From Geminicoccaceae bacterium (GTDB lineage: Bacteria > Pseudomonadota > Alphaproteobacteria > Geminicoccales > Geminicoccaceae): DNA of 64,000 nt. Location: contig AP024683.1 of the NCBI GenBank assembly GCA_025999455.1, forward strand, positions 2,606,451 through 2,670,450, written 5' to 3'. The position numbers and the translations under genes were made by a program. Within the stretch, counting starts at the first letter, position 1; each line of letters starts with the position of its first letter. Shown here in pieces: positions 33,707 to 41,871 of the stretch. The notes under the pieces were generated by a model. The model was not told the origin of the DNA and did no database searches. It saw only the letters and a program-made list of their open reading frames with translations.

Positions 33707-34870
33707 TCAGCCGGCCGCGAGCCGGCGCTTGACGGTCTCGAGGGCGAAGACGAGCCAGGGGACGAGGGCTTCGAGATCGGCCGTCTCGACCGTGGCCCCG
33801 CACCAGATCCGAAGCCCGGCCGGCGCGTCGCGGTAAGAAGCGATGTCGTAGGCCACCGCCGCTTCGGCGAGCAGGCTCGTCATCTCCTTCACGACCGTCT
33901 GCTTGCGGGCTTCCTCGAGCGGCGCGATCGCCGGGTCGTCGAGCGTCAGGCAGACCGAGGTGGGCGAGCGGATCTCCGGCCGTTGCGCGAGGAAGCCGAA
34001 GCCCCGACGCGCCTCGACGAGCCGCTCGAGCACGGCGAGGTTGCGCCGGCAGCGCGCCACGAGCGCCGGCAGGCCGCCGATCGCCTCCGCCCAGGCGAGG
34101 CCGTCGAGCGCGTCCTCGACCGCGAGCATCGAGGGTGTGTTGATCGTCTCGCCGGCGAAGATCCCCGCCGCGAGCTTGCCCTTGCTCGTGAGCCGGAAGA
34201 GCTTGGGCAAGGGCCAGGGCGGGCTCCAGGCTTCGAGCCGGGCCACCGCCCGCGGGCTGAGCACGAGCATGCCGTGCTGCGCTTCGCCGCCCAGCACCTT
34301 CTGCCAGGACCAGGTGACGACGTCGAGCTTCGACCAGGGCAGCTCCATGGCGAAAGCGGCCGAGGTCGCGTCGCACAGCACGAGACCGCGCCGATCGTCG
34401 GGGATCCAATCGCCGTTCGGCACACGGACTCCCGAGGTCGTGCCGTTCCAGCACAGGACGACGTCGCGGTCGAAGTCGATCCGGCCGAGCTCCGGAAGCT
34501 CGCCGTAAGGTGCTTTCAACGCCCGCACGTCGGGCAGCTTCAATTGCTTCTCGACGTCGACGAGCCAGGCTTCGCCGAAGCTTTCGAAGGCGAGCACGTC
34601 GACCCCGCGCGGGCCCAGGAGCGACCACATCGCCGCCTCGAACGCACCGGTGTCGGAGCCCGGCATGATCGCGATCCGGTAGTCGGCGGGGATGCCGAGC
34701 AGCCGGCGCGAGCGCTCGCAGACCTCGACGAGGCGCGCCTTGGCCTCGCGCGAGCGGTGCGAGCGGCCGACGAGCGCCCGCTCGAGCACCGCCGTCGACC
34801 AGCCGGGCCGCTTGGCGGTCGGCCCCGAGCCGAAGCAGGGATTGGCAGGTTTGACGCGCGGCTCGTCCAT
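33707..34870 (-). CDS. serC: Phosphoserine aminotransferase (alphaproteobacterial type)
   Basis: This PLP enzyme makes 3-phosphoserine. Its 387 residues match the long alphaproteobacterial/actinobacterial form. The N-terminus PANPCFGSGPTAKRPGW is characteristic. The Schiff-base Lys is in TWSWQKVLGGEAQHGMLVLS (about 192-211), and VLCDATSAAFAMELPW carries the pyridine-binding Asp. I chose the ATG at 34870 over an upstream in-frame start because a promoter and conserved sequence fit it. With serA it forms the serC-serA unit. Confidence 0.96.
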   Translation of the reverse strand: MDEPRVKPANPCFGSGPTAKRPGWSTAVLERALVGRSHRSREAKARLVEVCERSRRLLGIPADYRIAIMPGSDTGAFEAAMWSLLGPRGVDVLAFESFGEAWLVDVEKQLKLPDVRALKAPYGELPELGRIDFDRDVVLCWNGTTSGVRVPNGDWIPDDRRGLVLCDATSAAFAMELPWSKLDVVTWSWQKVLGGEAQHGMLVLSPRAVARLEAWSPPWPLPKLFRLTSKGKLAAGIFAGETINTPSMLAVEDALDGLAWAEAIGGLPALVARCRRNLAVLERLVEARRGFGFLAQRPEIRSPTSVCLTLDDPAIAPLEEARKQTVVKEMTSLLAEAAVAYDIASYRDAPAGLRIWCGATVETADLEALVPWLVFALETVKRRLAAG

Positions 34871-34899
34871 CGCACCGTCCCGATCGGGTCCGGCGCGAG

Positions 34900-34928
34900 G
34901 CTCTAAGCCCTCCCTCGCTGCACCGCAA
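34900..34928 (-). promoter_or_regulatory. Predicted promoter of serC-serA
   Basis: On the minus strand, TTGCGG (34928-34923), a 17-nt spacer and TAGAGC (34905-34900), about 30 nt before the serC ATG. The rest of the 261-bp interval to ccoS shows no gene or clear regulatory fold. Confidence 0.45.
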
Positions 34929-35131
34929 CAGAGCCCTTGTCGCACGTTCGCCGCCGACCGGGTGCTGCGGCCGCTCCGCGCCGACGATCTCCCGGTCCGG
35001 CTCCGACCCGCGCCGGACCGGGCGACCGTCGAAGAACCGATGCCCGTGCCCGGGTTCGGGTACCGGTGGATCCCGGAAAAGCGACCGGCAGCCGGCTCGA
35101 CCGCCGAGCGTCGTCCGCCGGCCGGGTCGGC

Positions 35132-35299
35132 TCAGCCGGCTTTCGGTCGGTCCTCGGGCTCGTCCTCGTCGAGGAGGATCCGCTGGGCGGCGCCGTCGAG
35201 ATCCTCGAACTGGCCGCTCTTGAGCGCCCAGACGAAGGCGGCGAGCCCCAACAGGCCCAGGAACAGGGCGATCGGGATGAGGTAGAGGAGTCCGCTCAC
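35132..35299 (-). CDS. ccoS: cbb3-type cytochrome oxidase assembly protein CcoS
   Basis: A 55-residue single-pass membrane protein needed for maturation of the cbb3 oxidase, probably for cofactor insertion. The sequence runs from a GTG start through LLYLIPIALFLGLLGLAAFV (about 4-23), WALKSGQFEDLDGAAQRILL (about 24-43) and a Glu/Asp-rich tail. The SGQFDDLDGPAxRIL pattern is the CcoS signature. The GTG overlaps the ccoI stop (GTGA), so it is the last gene of ccoGHIS. Confidence 0.95.
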   Translation of the reverse strand: MSGLLYLIPIALFLGLLGLAAFVWALKSGQFEDLDGAAQRILLDEDEPEDRPKAG

Positions 35300-37572
35300 G
35301 CCGCGGCTCCGACCGGCCGGGCGGACGCCGTCGCCGCGGCCGCCGCCTCGCGCCGTCCGCCGAGTTGGAGGCGCAGCGAATTGCCGACGACGAGCAGAGA
35401 CGAGGTGCTCATCGCGATCGCCGCGACGAGCGGGGTCACGTAGCCCAGAACCGCGAGCGGCACGGCGCCCAGATTGTAGACGATCGAGAGCGCGATGTTC
35501 TGGCGCACGAGGCGCTCGGCACGGCGGGCGACCTCGAGCACCTCGAGCACCGGCGCGAGCTTCGTGCCCTGGAACACGGCATCGGCCGTGGTCTGGGCGA
35601 CGTCGACGGCGGACGCGGGCGAGAGCGAGACGCGGGCCGCGGCGAGCGCCGGGGCGTCGTTGAGCCCGTCGCCCACCATCAGGACGGCGCGGCCCGTGCG
35701 GGCGAGCTCCTCGAGCCGCGCCACCTTTTCGGTCGGGGAGAGCTCGGCCCGGAAGCGCGCGATCCCGAGCCGGCGCGCCACCTCGGCCACCGTCGCGGTG
35801 CGGTCGCCCGACAGGAGCTCGACCTCGAGGCCCCGGGCGCGCAGGGCCGCCACGACCTCGACCGCATCGGGCCTGAGCGGGTCGGCGAAGCGGAAGCGGA
35901 CCGGCGGGCGGCCGGGCCGTTCGAACCAGAGCTCGGTCGCGGGAATCCCGTCGTCCTCGGCCGGGCCCGCGAAGCCGCGCCGGCCGAGCCGCCAGGTCCC
36001 CTCCGGCCCCTGCCGGCGGAGGCCCCGGCCCGGCACTTCCTCGACGCCGGTGGCCGCGGGCCCGGGTCCGGCCGCCGCGGCGAGGGCCCGGGCGAGCGGA
36101 TGGCGCGAGGTCCGGGCGAGCGTGGCCGCGGCTTCGAGGTCCTCGGCCGTCCCGCCCTCGATCGCCTCGAGGGCCATGCGGCCGGTCGTGAGCGTCCCGG
36201 TCTTGTCGAAGACGACCGTGTCGATCCGGGCGAAGCGCTCGAGGGCGGTCGCGGATTTGACGAGCGTGCCGCCCTTCACGAGCCGGCCGGCCGCGATGAC
36301 CTGGACCGCCGGCACGGCGAGGCCCAGCGCGCAGGGGCAGGTGATGATGAGCACCGCGATGGCACTCATGATCGCGAAGTGCCAGCCGGCCCCGGCGAGG
36401 AGCCAGCCCGCGAGGGTGAGGGCCGCGAGCGTGTGGACGAAGGGCGCGTAGAGCCGCGCCACCCGGTCGGCCAGGGCCACGAAGCGCGAGCGGCGCTGCT
36501 CGGCCGCCTCCACGAGGCGGACGATCTCGGCCAAGAGCGTGCCTTCGCCCACCGCCGCCACCCGGACCTCGAGCGGCGGCCCGAGCACGAGCGTGCCGGC
36601 GAAGACCCGCGAGCCCGGGGCGACGGGTTGGGGGACGGTCTCACCCGTGACGAGGCTCGTGTCGAGCTCGCTCCGGCCCTGCACGACCTCGCCGTCGACC
36701 CCGATCCGCTCGCCGGTCGCGACCAGGATCCGCTGGCCGACCTCGAGGCTCTCGGGCCGCACCGGCCGGATCGTGCCGTCGGGCTCGATGCGGTTGACCG
36801 CCTGGGCGCGCAGCGCCAGGAGCCGGGTCACCGCCTCGCGTGCCGCCCCCCGCGCCCGACGGTCGAGATAGCGGCCGATCAGGAGGAAGAAGAGGAGGGT
36901 CACGGCGCTGTCGAAATAGGCGTGCTCGCCGGCCCGGATCGTCTCGACCAGGCTCACGGTCGGGGCGAGGATCACCGCCAAGGAGATCGGCACGTCCATG
37001 TTCGTGCGGCCGTGCCGCAGCGCGGCGAGGGCCGAGCGGAAGAAGGGCCGGCCGGCGAAGGCGATCGCCGGCAGGGCGATCAGCGCCTGGAACCAGTGGA
37101 GGAAGGTGCGGGTCGCCTCGCCCATGCCGACGAAATGGCCGGACCAGACCGAGACCGCGAGCAGCATGACGTTGCCGGCGGCGAAGCCGGCGACCGCGAG
37201 GCAGAGGAGAAGCTCCTTCTCGGCGACCGCATCGGCGCCTTCGAGCCGGCTCGGATCGAACGGCACGGCTCGGTAGCCGAGCCCCTCGACCGTCGCGACG
37301 ATCCGGTCGGCGAGGGTCGGATCGCCGCGGAAAGCGACGGCGAGCCGGCGCGTCGTGAGGTTGACCCGCGCTTCCTCGACCCCGGGAAGCTTCGCGAGCG
37401 CCCGCTCGATCCGGCGGATGCAGGCCGCGCAGTGGACGCCCTCGACGACGAGGTCGAGCCGATGGCGCCCGCTCTTCGGGTCGACCCGCACGAACGGGGT
37501 CGGCTCGACCCGCGGCTCGGCGGCGACCGCGGCGGCCGGGGGGAGCGGGCAGGCGGAGAGCGTGCTGCTCAA
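35296..37572 (-). CDS. ccoI: Cu(I)-translocating P1B-type ATPase of cbb3 oxidase assembly
   Basis: A 758-residue copper ATPase that supplies copper for the cbb3 oxidase. An N-terminal HMA domain (about 37-100) has the Cys pair GVHCAACIRRIE. Eight membrane helices carry the metal-site CPC in ITCPCALGLAVPAV (about 412-425). Phosphorylation is at VFDKTGTLTTG (about 455-465), and the hinge GDGLNDAPALA is near 640. The N-terminal extension lacks the extra Cys-rich domain of FixI in some species. It lies between ccoH and ccoS in the standard order. Confidence 0.96.
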   Translation of the reverse strand: MSSTLSACPLPPAAAVAAEPRVEPTPFVRVDPKSGRHRLDLVVEGVHCAACIRRIERALAKLPGVEEARVNLTTRRLAVAFRGDPTLADRIVATVEGLGYRAVPFDPSRLEGADAVAEKELLLCLAVAGFAAGNVMLLAVSVWSGHFVGMGEATRTFLHWFQALIALPAIAFAGRPFFRSALAALRHGRTNMDVPISLAVILAPTVSLVETIRAGEHAYFDSAVTLLFFLLIGRYLDRRARGAAREAVTRLLALRAQAVNRIEPDGTIRPVRPESLEVGQRILVATGERIGVDGEVVQGRSELDTSLVTGETVPQPVAPGSRVFAGTLVLGPPLEVRVAAVGEGTLLAEIVRLVEAAEQRRSRFVALADRVARLYAPFVHTLAALTLAGWLLAGAGWHFAIMSAIAVLIITCPCALGLAVPAVQVIAAGRLVKGGTLVKSATALERFARIDTVVFDKTGTLTTGRMALEAIEGGTAEDLEAAATLARTSRHPLARALAAAAGPGPAATGVEEVPGRGLRRQGPEGTWRLGRRGFAGPAEDDGIPATELWFERPGRPPVRFRFADPLRPDAVEVVAALRARGLEVELLSGDRTATVAEVARRLGIARFRAELSPTEKVARLEELARTGRAVLMVGDGLNDAPALAAARVSLSPASAVDVAQTTADAVFQGTKLAPVLEVLEVARRAERLVRQNIALSIVYNLGAVPLAVLGYVTPLVAAIAMSTSSLLVVGNSLRLQLGGRREAAAAATASARPVGAAA

Positions 37573-37585
37573 GGGCCGGCCCCTT

Positions 37586-38074
37586 TCAGCGCAGGACGAG
37601 CCGTTCCGAAAGGACGAAGCGTTGCTCGCCGCGGGTCAAGCGGAGATGGGCGTGCCATTGGCCGGGCGGCAGGCCGTCGAGGACGGCGCGGTAGACGCCG
37701 CGGCCGACCGGGAGGAACAGGAGCTCGCGATCGGCGCCTTGTTGGAGCGGGCGTTCGAGCTTCCCCTCGATCACGAGACCGCTCAAGGGCGCCCCCTCCT
37801 TGTCCCGCGCCTCGAGGGTGAATTCGCGGCTCCCGTCGGCGCGCGTGGCGGCGACGAGCTTCGCCTGCCAGCCGAGCGCGGCCATCGCCGCCGCCGCTTC
37901 GAGATTGCGGTTGTAGTCGAGCCCGCGTTCGTAGGCGCGGTCGGTCACGAGCCCCGTCCAGCTCGTGGTCGCGAACCAGATCATCACGCCGTTGACGGCG
38001 ACGACGAGCAGGAAGCCCGCCACGAAGGTCCAGGGGATCCACCAGCCGGGCTGTCGGCCTTGCCGGACGATCAT
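37586..38074 (-). CDS. ccoH: FixH/CcoH family cbb3 oxidase assembly protein
   Basis: A 162-residue membrane protein required for stable assembly of the cbb3 oxidase. One N-terminal helix (about 14-33, WTFVAGFLLVVAVNGVMIWF) is followed by the conserved TTSWTGLVTDRAYERGLDYN (about 36-55) and a periplasmic beta domain ending YRAVLDGLPPGQWHAHLRLT. The ATG overlaps the ccoG stop (ATGA), and ccoI starts 13 nt after its stop. Confidence 0.94.
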   Translation of the reverse strand: MIVRQGRQPGWWIPWTFVAGFLLVVAVNGVMIWFATTSWTGLVTDRAYERGLDYNRNLEAAAAMAALGWQAKLVAATRADGSREFTLEARDKEGAPLSGLVIEGKLERPLQQGADRELLFLPVGRGVYRAVLDGLPPGQWHAHLRLTRGEQRFVLSERLVLR

Positions 38075-39528
38075 CGCTTCGGCCCTCGGAAGGTCGTCGA
38101 GAAGCGGTCGGTCTCGCCGGTTTCGGTATCGGTCAGGGCGAGCGTGATGTCCATCACCTCGCCGCCGAGTGCCGCCCGCGGCGCGGCGAGGTAGACCCGG
38201 TGGGCGCCGACACCGTCCGGGGGGGCGTCGAGCAGGAGCGTGGTCCGGTCGACCTGCTCGCCCGCGAGCCGCAGCCGAGCCCCCGGCAGCCCCTCGACCG
38301 CGAGCTCGAAGCGGCGCGGCCGGCGCTCCAGGTTGAGGATTTTGATCGTGTAACCGTTGCGCACGCTGCCGTCGGCGAGTGTGACGAAGAGCGGATTGCG
38401 CTCCGGCAGGACGTTGACCTCGGTCGTCGCCCGTAAGGCGAGCGTGGCCAGCATGACGCTCGCCACGACCGCGAGCACCGTCGCGTAGAGGATCGTGCGC
38501 GGCCGGACGAGCCGGTAGACGGGCGGCCGCCCCGCCGCGGCGAGCTCGAGGTTGCGCTCGCTGTCGTAGGAGACGAGCCGCGGCGGCCGGCCGATCTTCT
38601 TCATGACGTCGTCGCAGGCGTCGATGCAGAGGCCGCAGCCGATGCATTCGAGCTGGAAGCCGTCGCGGATGTCGATCCCCATGGGGCAGACCGCCACGCA
38701 CTGGCGGCAATCGATGCAGTCGCCGCGGCCCTCGAAGCTCTCGCCCTTGCGGTATTTGCCGCGCGGCTCGCCGCGCCAGGCCTCGTAGGAGACCGCCATC
38801 GTGTCCTGGTCGACGAGCGCACCTTGGATCCGCGGCCACGGGCACATGTAGGTACAGACTTGCTCTCGCGCGTGGCCGGCCAACAAATATGTGGCGAAGG
38901 TGAAGAGCCCGAAGAAGAAATAGACGGTGACACTGGCCTGGCCGGTCAGAATTTCACGCACGACGGTCGGCGCGTCGTTGAAATACATGATCCAGGCACC
39001 GCCCGTCGCCGCGGCGATCAGGATCCACACGACGTGTTTGGCCGTTTTCTTGGCGACTTTCTCACCGTTCCAGGGCTGGGCGTCGAGCCGCATGCGCTGG
39101 GCGCGATCGCCCTCGATCAGCCGTTCGACCCACATGAAGAGGTCGGTCCACACCGTCTGCGGACAGGCGAAGCCGCACCAGAGCCGGCCGAAGAGCGCGG
39201 TCGCCAGGAACAGACCGAACGCCGCGAGCATCAAGATGCCGGTGAGATAATAGACCTCGTGTGGCCAGATCTCGATCCAGAAGAAATAGATCCTTCTCGT
39301 CTCGAAGTCGGCGAGGATCGCTTGGTTCGGCGCACCCGGCCCGCGGTCCCAACGGATCCAGGGTGCCACGTAATAAAGGCTCAACAAGAGGACGAGCACC
39401 GCCCATTTGATGCGGCGGAACGTGCCGGTCACCGATTTCGGATAGACCTTGATGCGGCCGGCGTAGAGAGGCGACGCCTTCTGCTCCGCCCGCGAAAGCG
39501 CATCCTGGAATTCGGCGACGTCGCTCAT
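38071..39528 (-). CDS. ccoG: Cytochrome c oxidase accessory protein CcoG (FixG), polyferredoxin
   Basis: A 485-residue membrane iron-sulphur protein involved in copper reduction for cbb3 oxidase assembly. It has about five helices, a first CGFACPQTVWTDLFMWVER stretch, and two [4Fe-4S] motifs in CIDCRQCVAVCPMGIDIRDG and CIGCGLCIDACDDVMKK (about 270-315). The C-terminal Ig-like domain (about 380-485) includes RNGYTIKILNLERRPRRFEL. I chose the ATG at 39528 over an upstream frame because SDVAEFQDALSRAEQKAS fits relatives and a promoter lies just upstream. No ccoNOQP genes are within the window on this side. Confidence 0.95.
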   Translation of the reverse strand: MSDVAEFQDALSRAEQKASPLYAGRIKVYPKSVTGTFRRIKWAVLVLLLSLYYVAPWIRWDRGPGAPNQAILADFETRRIYFFWIEIWPHEVYYLTGILMLAAFGLFLATALFGRLWCGFACPQTVWTDLFMWVERLIEGDRAQRMRLDAQPWNGEKVAKKTAKHVVWILIAAATGGAWIMYFNDAPTVVREILTGQASVTVYFFFGLFTFATYLLAGHAREQVCTYMCPWPRIQGALVDQDTMAVSYEAWRGEPRGKYRKGESFEGRGDCIDCRQCVAVCPMGIDIRDGFQLECIGCGLCIDACDDVMKKIGRPPRLVSYDSERNLELAAAGRPPVYRLVRPRTILYATVLAVVASVMLATLALRATTEVNVLPERNPLFVTLADGSVRNGYTIKILNLERRPRRFELAVEGLPGARLRLAGEQVDRTTLLLDAPPDGVGAHRVYLAAPRAALGGEVMDITLALTDTETGETDRFSTTFRGPKR

Positions 39529-39566
39529 ACCCCGACTTTCTCGCACGCGGTCCACGCGACGCGGGC

Positions 39567-39608
39567 CTTCTACGAGCCGGATCGTGCCCGTGCCTTGATC
39601 CAGCGCAA
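39567..39608 (-). promoter_or_regulatory. FNR/FixK-type activator site and -10 of ccoGHIS
   Basis: On the minus strand, TTGCG-N4-ATCAA (39608-39595) matches 8 of 10 bases of the FNR consensus TTGAT-N4-ATCAA. A -10-like TAGAAG lies at 39572-39567. If transcription starts 7 nt beyond it (about 39560), the box centre is at -41.5, the classic class II activator position. No -35 hexamer is seen, as expected for an activated promoter. Oxygen control of cco genes by FNR/FixK is well established. Confidence 0.6.
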
Positions 39609-39777
39609 GTCCGCTGCCGCTCGACATCGGTCATTTAGCGTTCACGTATACGCGCCGCCCGTGACCGATCGGCGCGCGCGACCGCCCGCCGCGGGCCGAA
39701 CGTCGACCGCTTGCTCTTGACATTTTTCCTAGATCGGTGGCAAAAGACCCGGGCGCGCTTCCGGAAGGAACCCGATC

Positions 39778-40572
39778 GTGGTCGACCCCGCCCCCTCCCT
39801 CGACTCGCCGACCGAGAACCGCCGCGGCCCGCGCACGCCCGAGGGCAAAGCGCGCTCCGCCCGCAACGCGCTCCGCCACGGTCTCCGCGCCGCCCGCTTC
39901 TATCTCTTGCCGCACGAGGACGCCGAGGAATTCGCGGCCCTCGTCGACGAGCTCCGGCGGGTCCACGCGCCGCGCGACCCGGTCGAACTCCTCTACGTCG
40001 ACGCGATCGCGGTGGCGATCTGGCGGGAGCTCCGGGCCGACCGGCTCGAGGCCGAGACGATGAGCGACCTGCCGCCGCCCGAGCCCGAACGCGGCTTCGG
40101 CTCCGATCTCGGGAACCCGGGCGCGCGGGCGTGCCTCGCGACGATCGTCCGCTATCGCGCCGCGGCCCAGGCCGAACATCGCCGCGCGCTGGCCCTTCTC
40201 CGCGAGCATCGCCGGCAGCGGGCGGCCGAGGCCGCCGCCGGGCCCGGCGTGACGGCCGAGCCCACATCGTCCCGGCGCGCGGACGGGAAGCTCGCCCCCC
40301 ACCCGCTCGCCGGCTCGGCCGGTCGGCCGGAACCCGCCTCGCGGCTTGAAGGATCGGCCGAACCCGACGCGCCGGTGATCCGAGCACCGGAGCCCAGCCG
40401 GGCCTATGTCCGCGAGTCGCACCGGGCCGCGCTCGAAACGCGGGTGCGCATCCGTGCCGAGATGGCCCGCCTCGCCGCCTGTCGTTCGGACGAGCGCGGA
40501 GCGCCGCCCGTCGCGGCCGGCGGGCGGAGCGCGACCGCACCGCCACCGCTCGCGGCGACGCGCGCCGCTTAG
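39778..40572 (+). CDS. Unrecognised protein with N-terminal GPRTPEGKARSARNALRHGL motif
   Basis: A 264-residue basic protein of unknown function. The N-terminal GPRTPEGKARSARNALRHGL (about 18-37) recurs in many small uncharacterised proteins, often of scattered distribution. A helical region (about 38-95) follows, then a Pro/Ala/Arg-rich, probably disordered stretch, and a C-terminal helix YVRESHRAALETRVRIRAEM. The GTG start is preceded by GGAAGGA. The gene stands alone with its own terminator-like hairpin, between ccoG (divergent) and a dehydrogenase gene. A TTGACA sits at 39717-39722 but lacks a good -10. Confidence 0.75.
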   Translation: MVDPAPSLDSPTENRRGPRTPEGKARSARNALRHGLRAARFYLLPHEDAEEFAALVDELRRVHAPRDPVELLYVDAIAVAIWRELRADRLEAETMSDLPPPEPERGFGSDLGNPGARACLATIVRYRAAAQAEHRRALALLREHRRQRAAEAAAGPGVTAEPTSSRRADGKLAPHPLAGSAGRPEPASRLEGSAEPDAPVIRAPEPSRAYVRESHRAALETRVRIRAEMARLAACRSDERGAPPVAAGGRSATAPPPLAATRAA

Positions 40573-40588
40573 CCTCCCTTTTCGGCCT

Positions 40589-40608
40589 TCGGCGCGCGCG
40601 CCGATTTT
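40589..40608 (+). terminator. Candidate intrinsic terminator
   Basis: The 16-nt perfect palindrome TCGGCGCGCGCGCCGA (40589-40604), able to form a 6-bp GC stem with a CGCG loop, is followed directly by TTTT. It begins 17 nt after the stop of the preceding gene. The T-run is short, so efficiency is uncertain. Confidence 0.55.
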
Positions 40609-40705
40609 CGGTACCCCCGTGCGGAGGCTCGGCTGGCGCCGGCAGTTCGCGCGGCCGCGTCGGAGCCACACCGCGGCTCGTGACGAGCCATCCCCGGCGA
40701 GCGAC

Positions 40706-40733
40706 TTGCCGCAGACGACGCGGCCGTTAGCCT
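40706..40733 (+). promoter_or_regulatory. Predicted promoter of the 2-hydroxyacid dehydrogenase gene
   Basis: TTGCCG (40706-40711), a 16-nt spacer and TAGCCT (40728-40733), 28 nt before the TTG start. The -10 and spacing are identical to the predicted dapD promoter. Confidence 0.5.
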
Positions 40734-40761
40734 CGGGCCGGTCGCGAGCGGAGGCCTGCCT

Positions 40762-41715
40762 TTGGAAAAGCCCGACGTCCTCGTCCTCTGGCCGAACCGG
40801 CCGAAGCAGATGGCGATCCTCGAGGAGCGCTACCGGCTCCACCATCTCTACAAGGCGCCCGACAAGGCGGCGATGCTCGCCGAGGTGGGCCCACGGGTGC
40901 GGGCGATCGTGGCCTCGGGCGAGGTCGGGCCGGACCGGGCCATGATCGAGGCCTGCCCGAAGCTCGAGATCGTCGCCTGCTACGGTGTCGGCGTCGACGC
41001 GATCGACCGGGTCGCCTGCGCCGAACGGGGCATCCCGGTCACCAACACCCCGGACGTGTTGACCGAGGACGTGGCCGACATGGCCTTGATGCTCCTCTTG
41101 ATGCTCCTGCGCGACGCGCTCGCCGCCGATGCCTGGGTCCGCACCGGCCGCTGGGCGCGCGAAGGGGTCTTCCGCATGACCCGCTGCCCGCGCGGTCTCT
41201 CGGTCGGCATCGTCGGGCTGGGCCGGATCGGCAAGGCGATCGCCCGGCGTGTCGAGGCGATCGGCATGACCGTCGGCGGCTATCACGGCCGCTCCGTGCA
41301 GTCCGGCGTGCCCTACCGGCGCTACGCCGATCTCGTGGCGCTCGCCCGCGACGTCGACGTCTTGATCCTCTCCTGCCCGGGCGGGGCCGCCACCCGGGGC
41401 ATCGTGAACGCCGCCGTGCTCGACGCGCTCGGCCCCGAAGGCTGGCTCGTCAACGTCGCCCGCGGCTCGGTGGTCGACGAGCCGGCGCTGATCGAGGCGC
41501 TCGAGCAGCGGCGGATCGCCGGGGCGGGGCTCGACGTGTTCGCCGACGAGCCCAGGGTGCCGGAGCGGCTCTGCCGGCTCGACAACGTCGTCCTCTCGCC
41601 GCACGCCGCCTCGGGCACCTTCGAGACCCGCGACAAGATGGCCCAGCTCGTCGTCGACAATCTCGAGGCGCATTTCGCCGGCCGGCCGCTCTTGACCCCG
41701 GTCCCGCCACCCTGA
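40762..41715 (+). CDS. D-isomer 2-hydroxyacid dehydrogenase (GhrB/hydroxypyruvate reductase-like)
   Basis: A 317-residue NAD(P)-dependent dehydrogenase of glyoxylate/hydroxypyruvate reductase type. The substrate loop VACYGVGVDAIDRVA lies near 73-87. The nucleotide motif is SVGIVGLGRIGKAIARRVEA (about 145-164), and the catalytic triad is intact: Arg in VNVARGSVVD, Glu in GLDVFADEPRVP, and His in LSPHAASGT. It starts at TTG with a promoter upstream. The alternative is another 2-ketoacid reductase. It differs from the variant at 29396, whose Glu is missing. Confidence 0.92.
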   Translation: MEKPDVLVLWPNRPKQMAILEERYRLHHLYKAPDKAAMLAEVGPRVRAIVASGEVGPDRAMIEACPKLEIVACYGVGVDAIDRVACAERGIPVTNTPDVLTEDVADMALMLLLMLLRDALAADAWVRTGRWAREGVFRMTRCPRGLSVGIVGLGRIGKAIARRVEAIGMTVGGYHGRSVQSGVPYRRYADLVALARDVDVLILSCPGGAATRGIVNAAVLDALGPEGWLVNVARGSVVDEPALIEALEQRRIAGAGLDVFADEPRVPERLCRLDNVVLSPHAASGTFETRDKMAQLVVDNLEAHFAGRPLLTPVPPP

Positions 41716-41791
41716 GCGCGGCCCGCCCGGCTTCTCCTCGGGTCGCCTTCCGCAAGCGAGGTCTCCCGGCCGCCGAGCGGGCCCACGAAAC

Positions 41792-41800
41792 TGTGGAAAG
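41792..41800 (+). promoter_or_regulatory. DnaA-box-like TGTGGAAAG upstream of dnaE
   Basis: TGTGGAAAG matches 7 of 9 bases of the DnaA box (TGTGGATAA, reverse of TTATCCACA) and lies 72 nt before the dnaE ATG. A related heptamer is repeated upstream of dnaB. A single such match is weak evidence. Confidence 0.25.
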
Positions 41801-41871
41801 CTCGCACGCGGCGGTTGCGCGCCCGACCCGCAAGGGCACTATCTCCGGCCCGAACGCCGCCCGGAGCCCGC

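Noticed and set aside
34871-35131. Riboswitch or attenuator leader before serC
   Set aside because: Several short GC repeats occur but none forms a recognisable aptamer or leader peptide; only a promoter is supported.
39717-39745. TTGACA as promoter of the gene at 39778
   Set aside because: A perfect -35 but no acceptable -10 at 15-18 nt; left unannotated.
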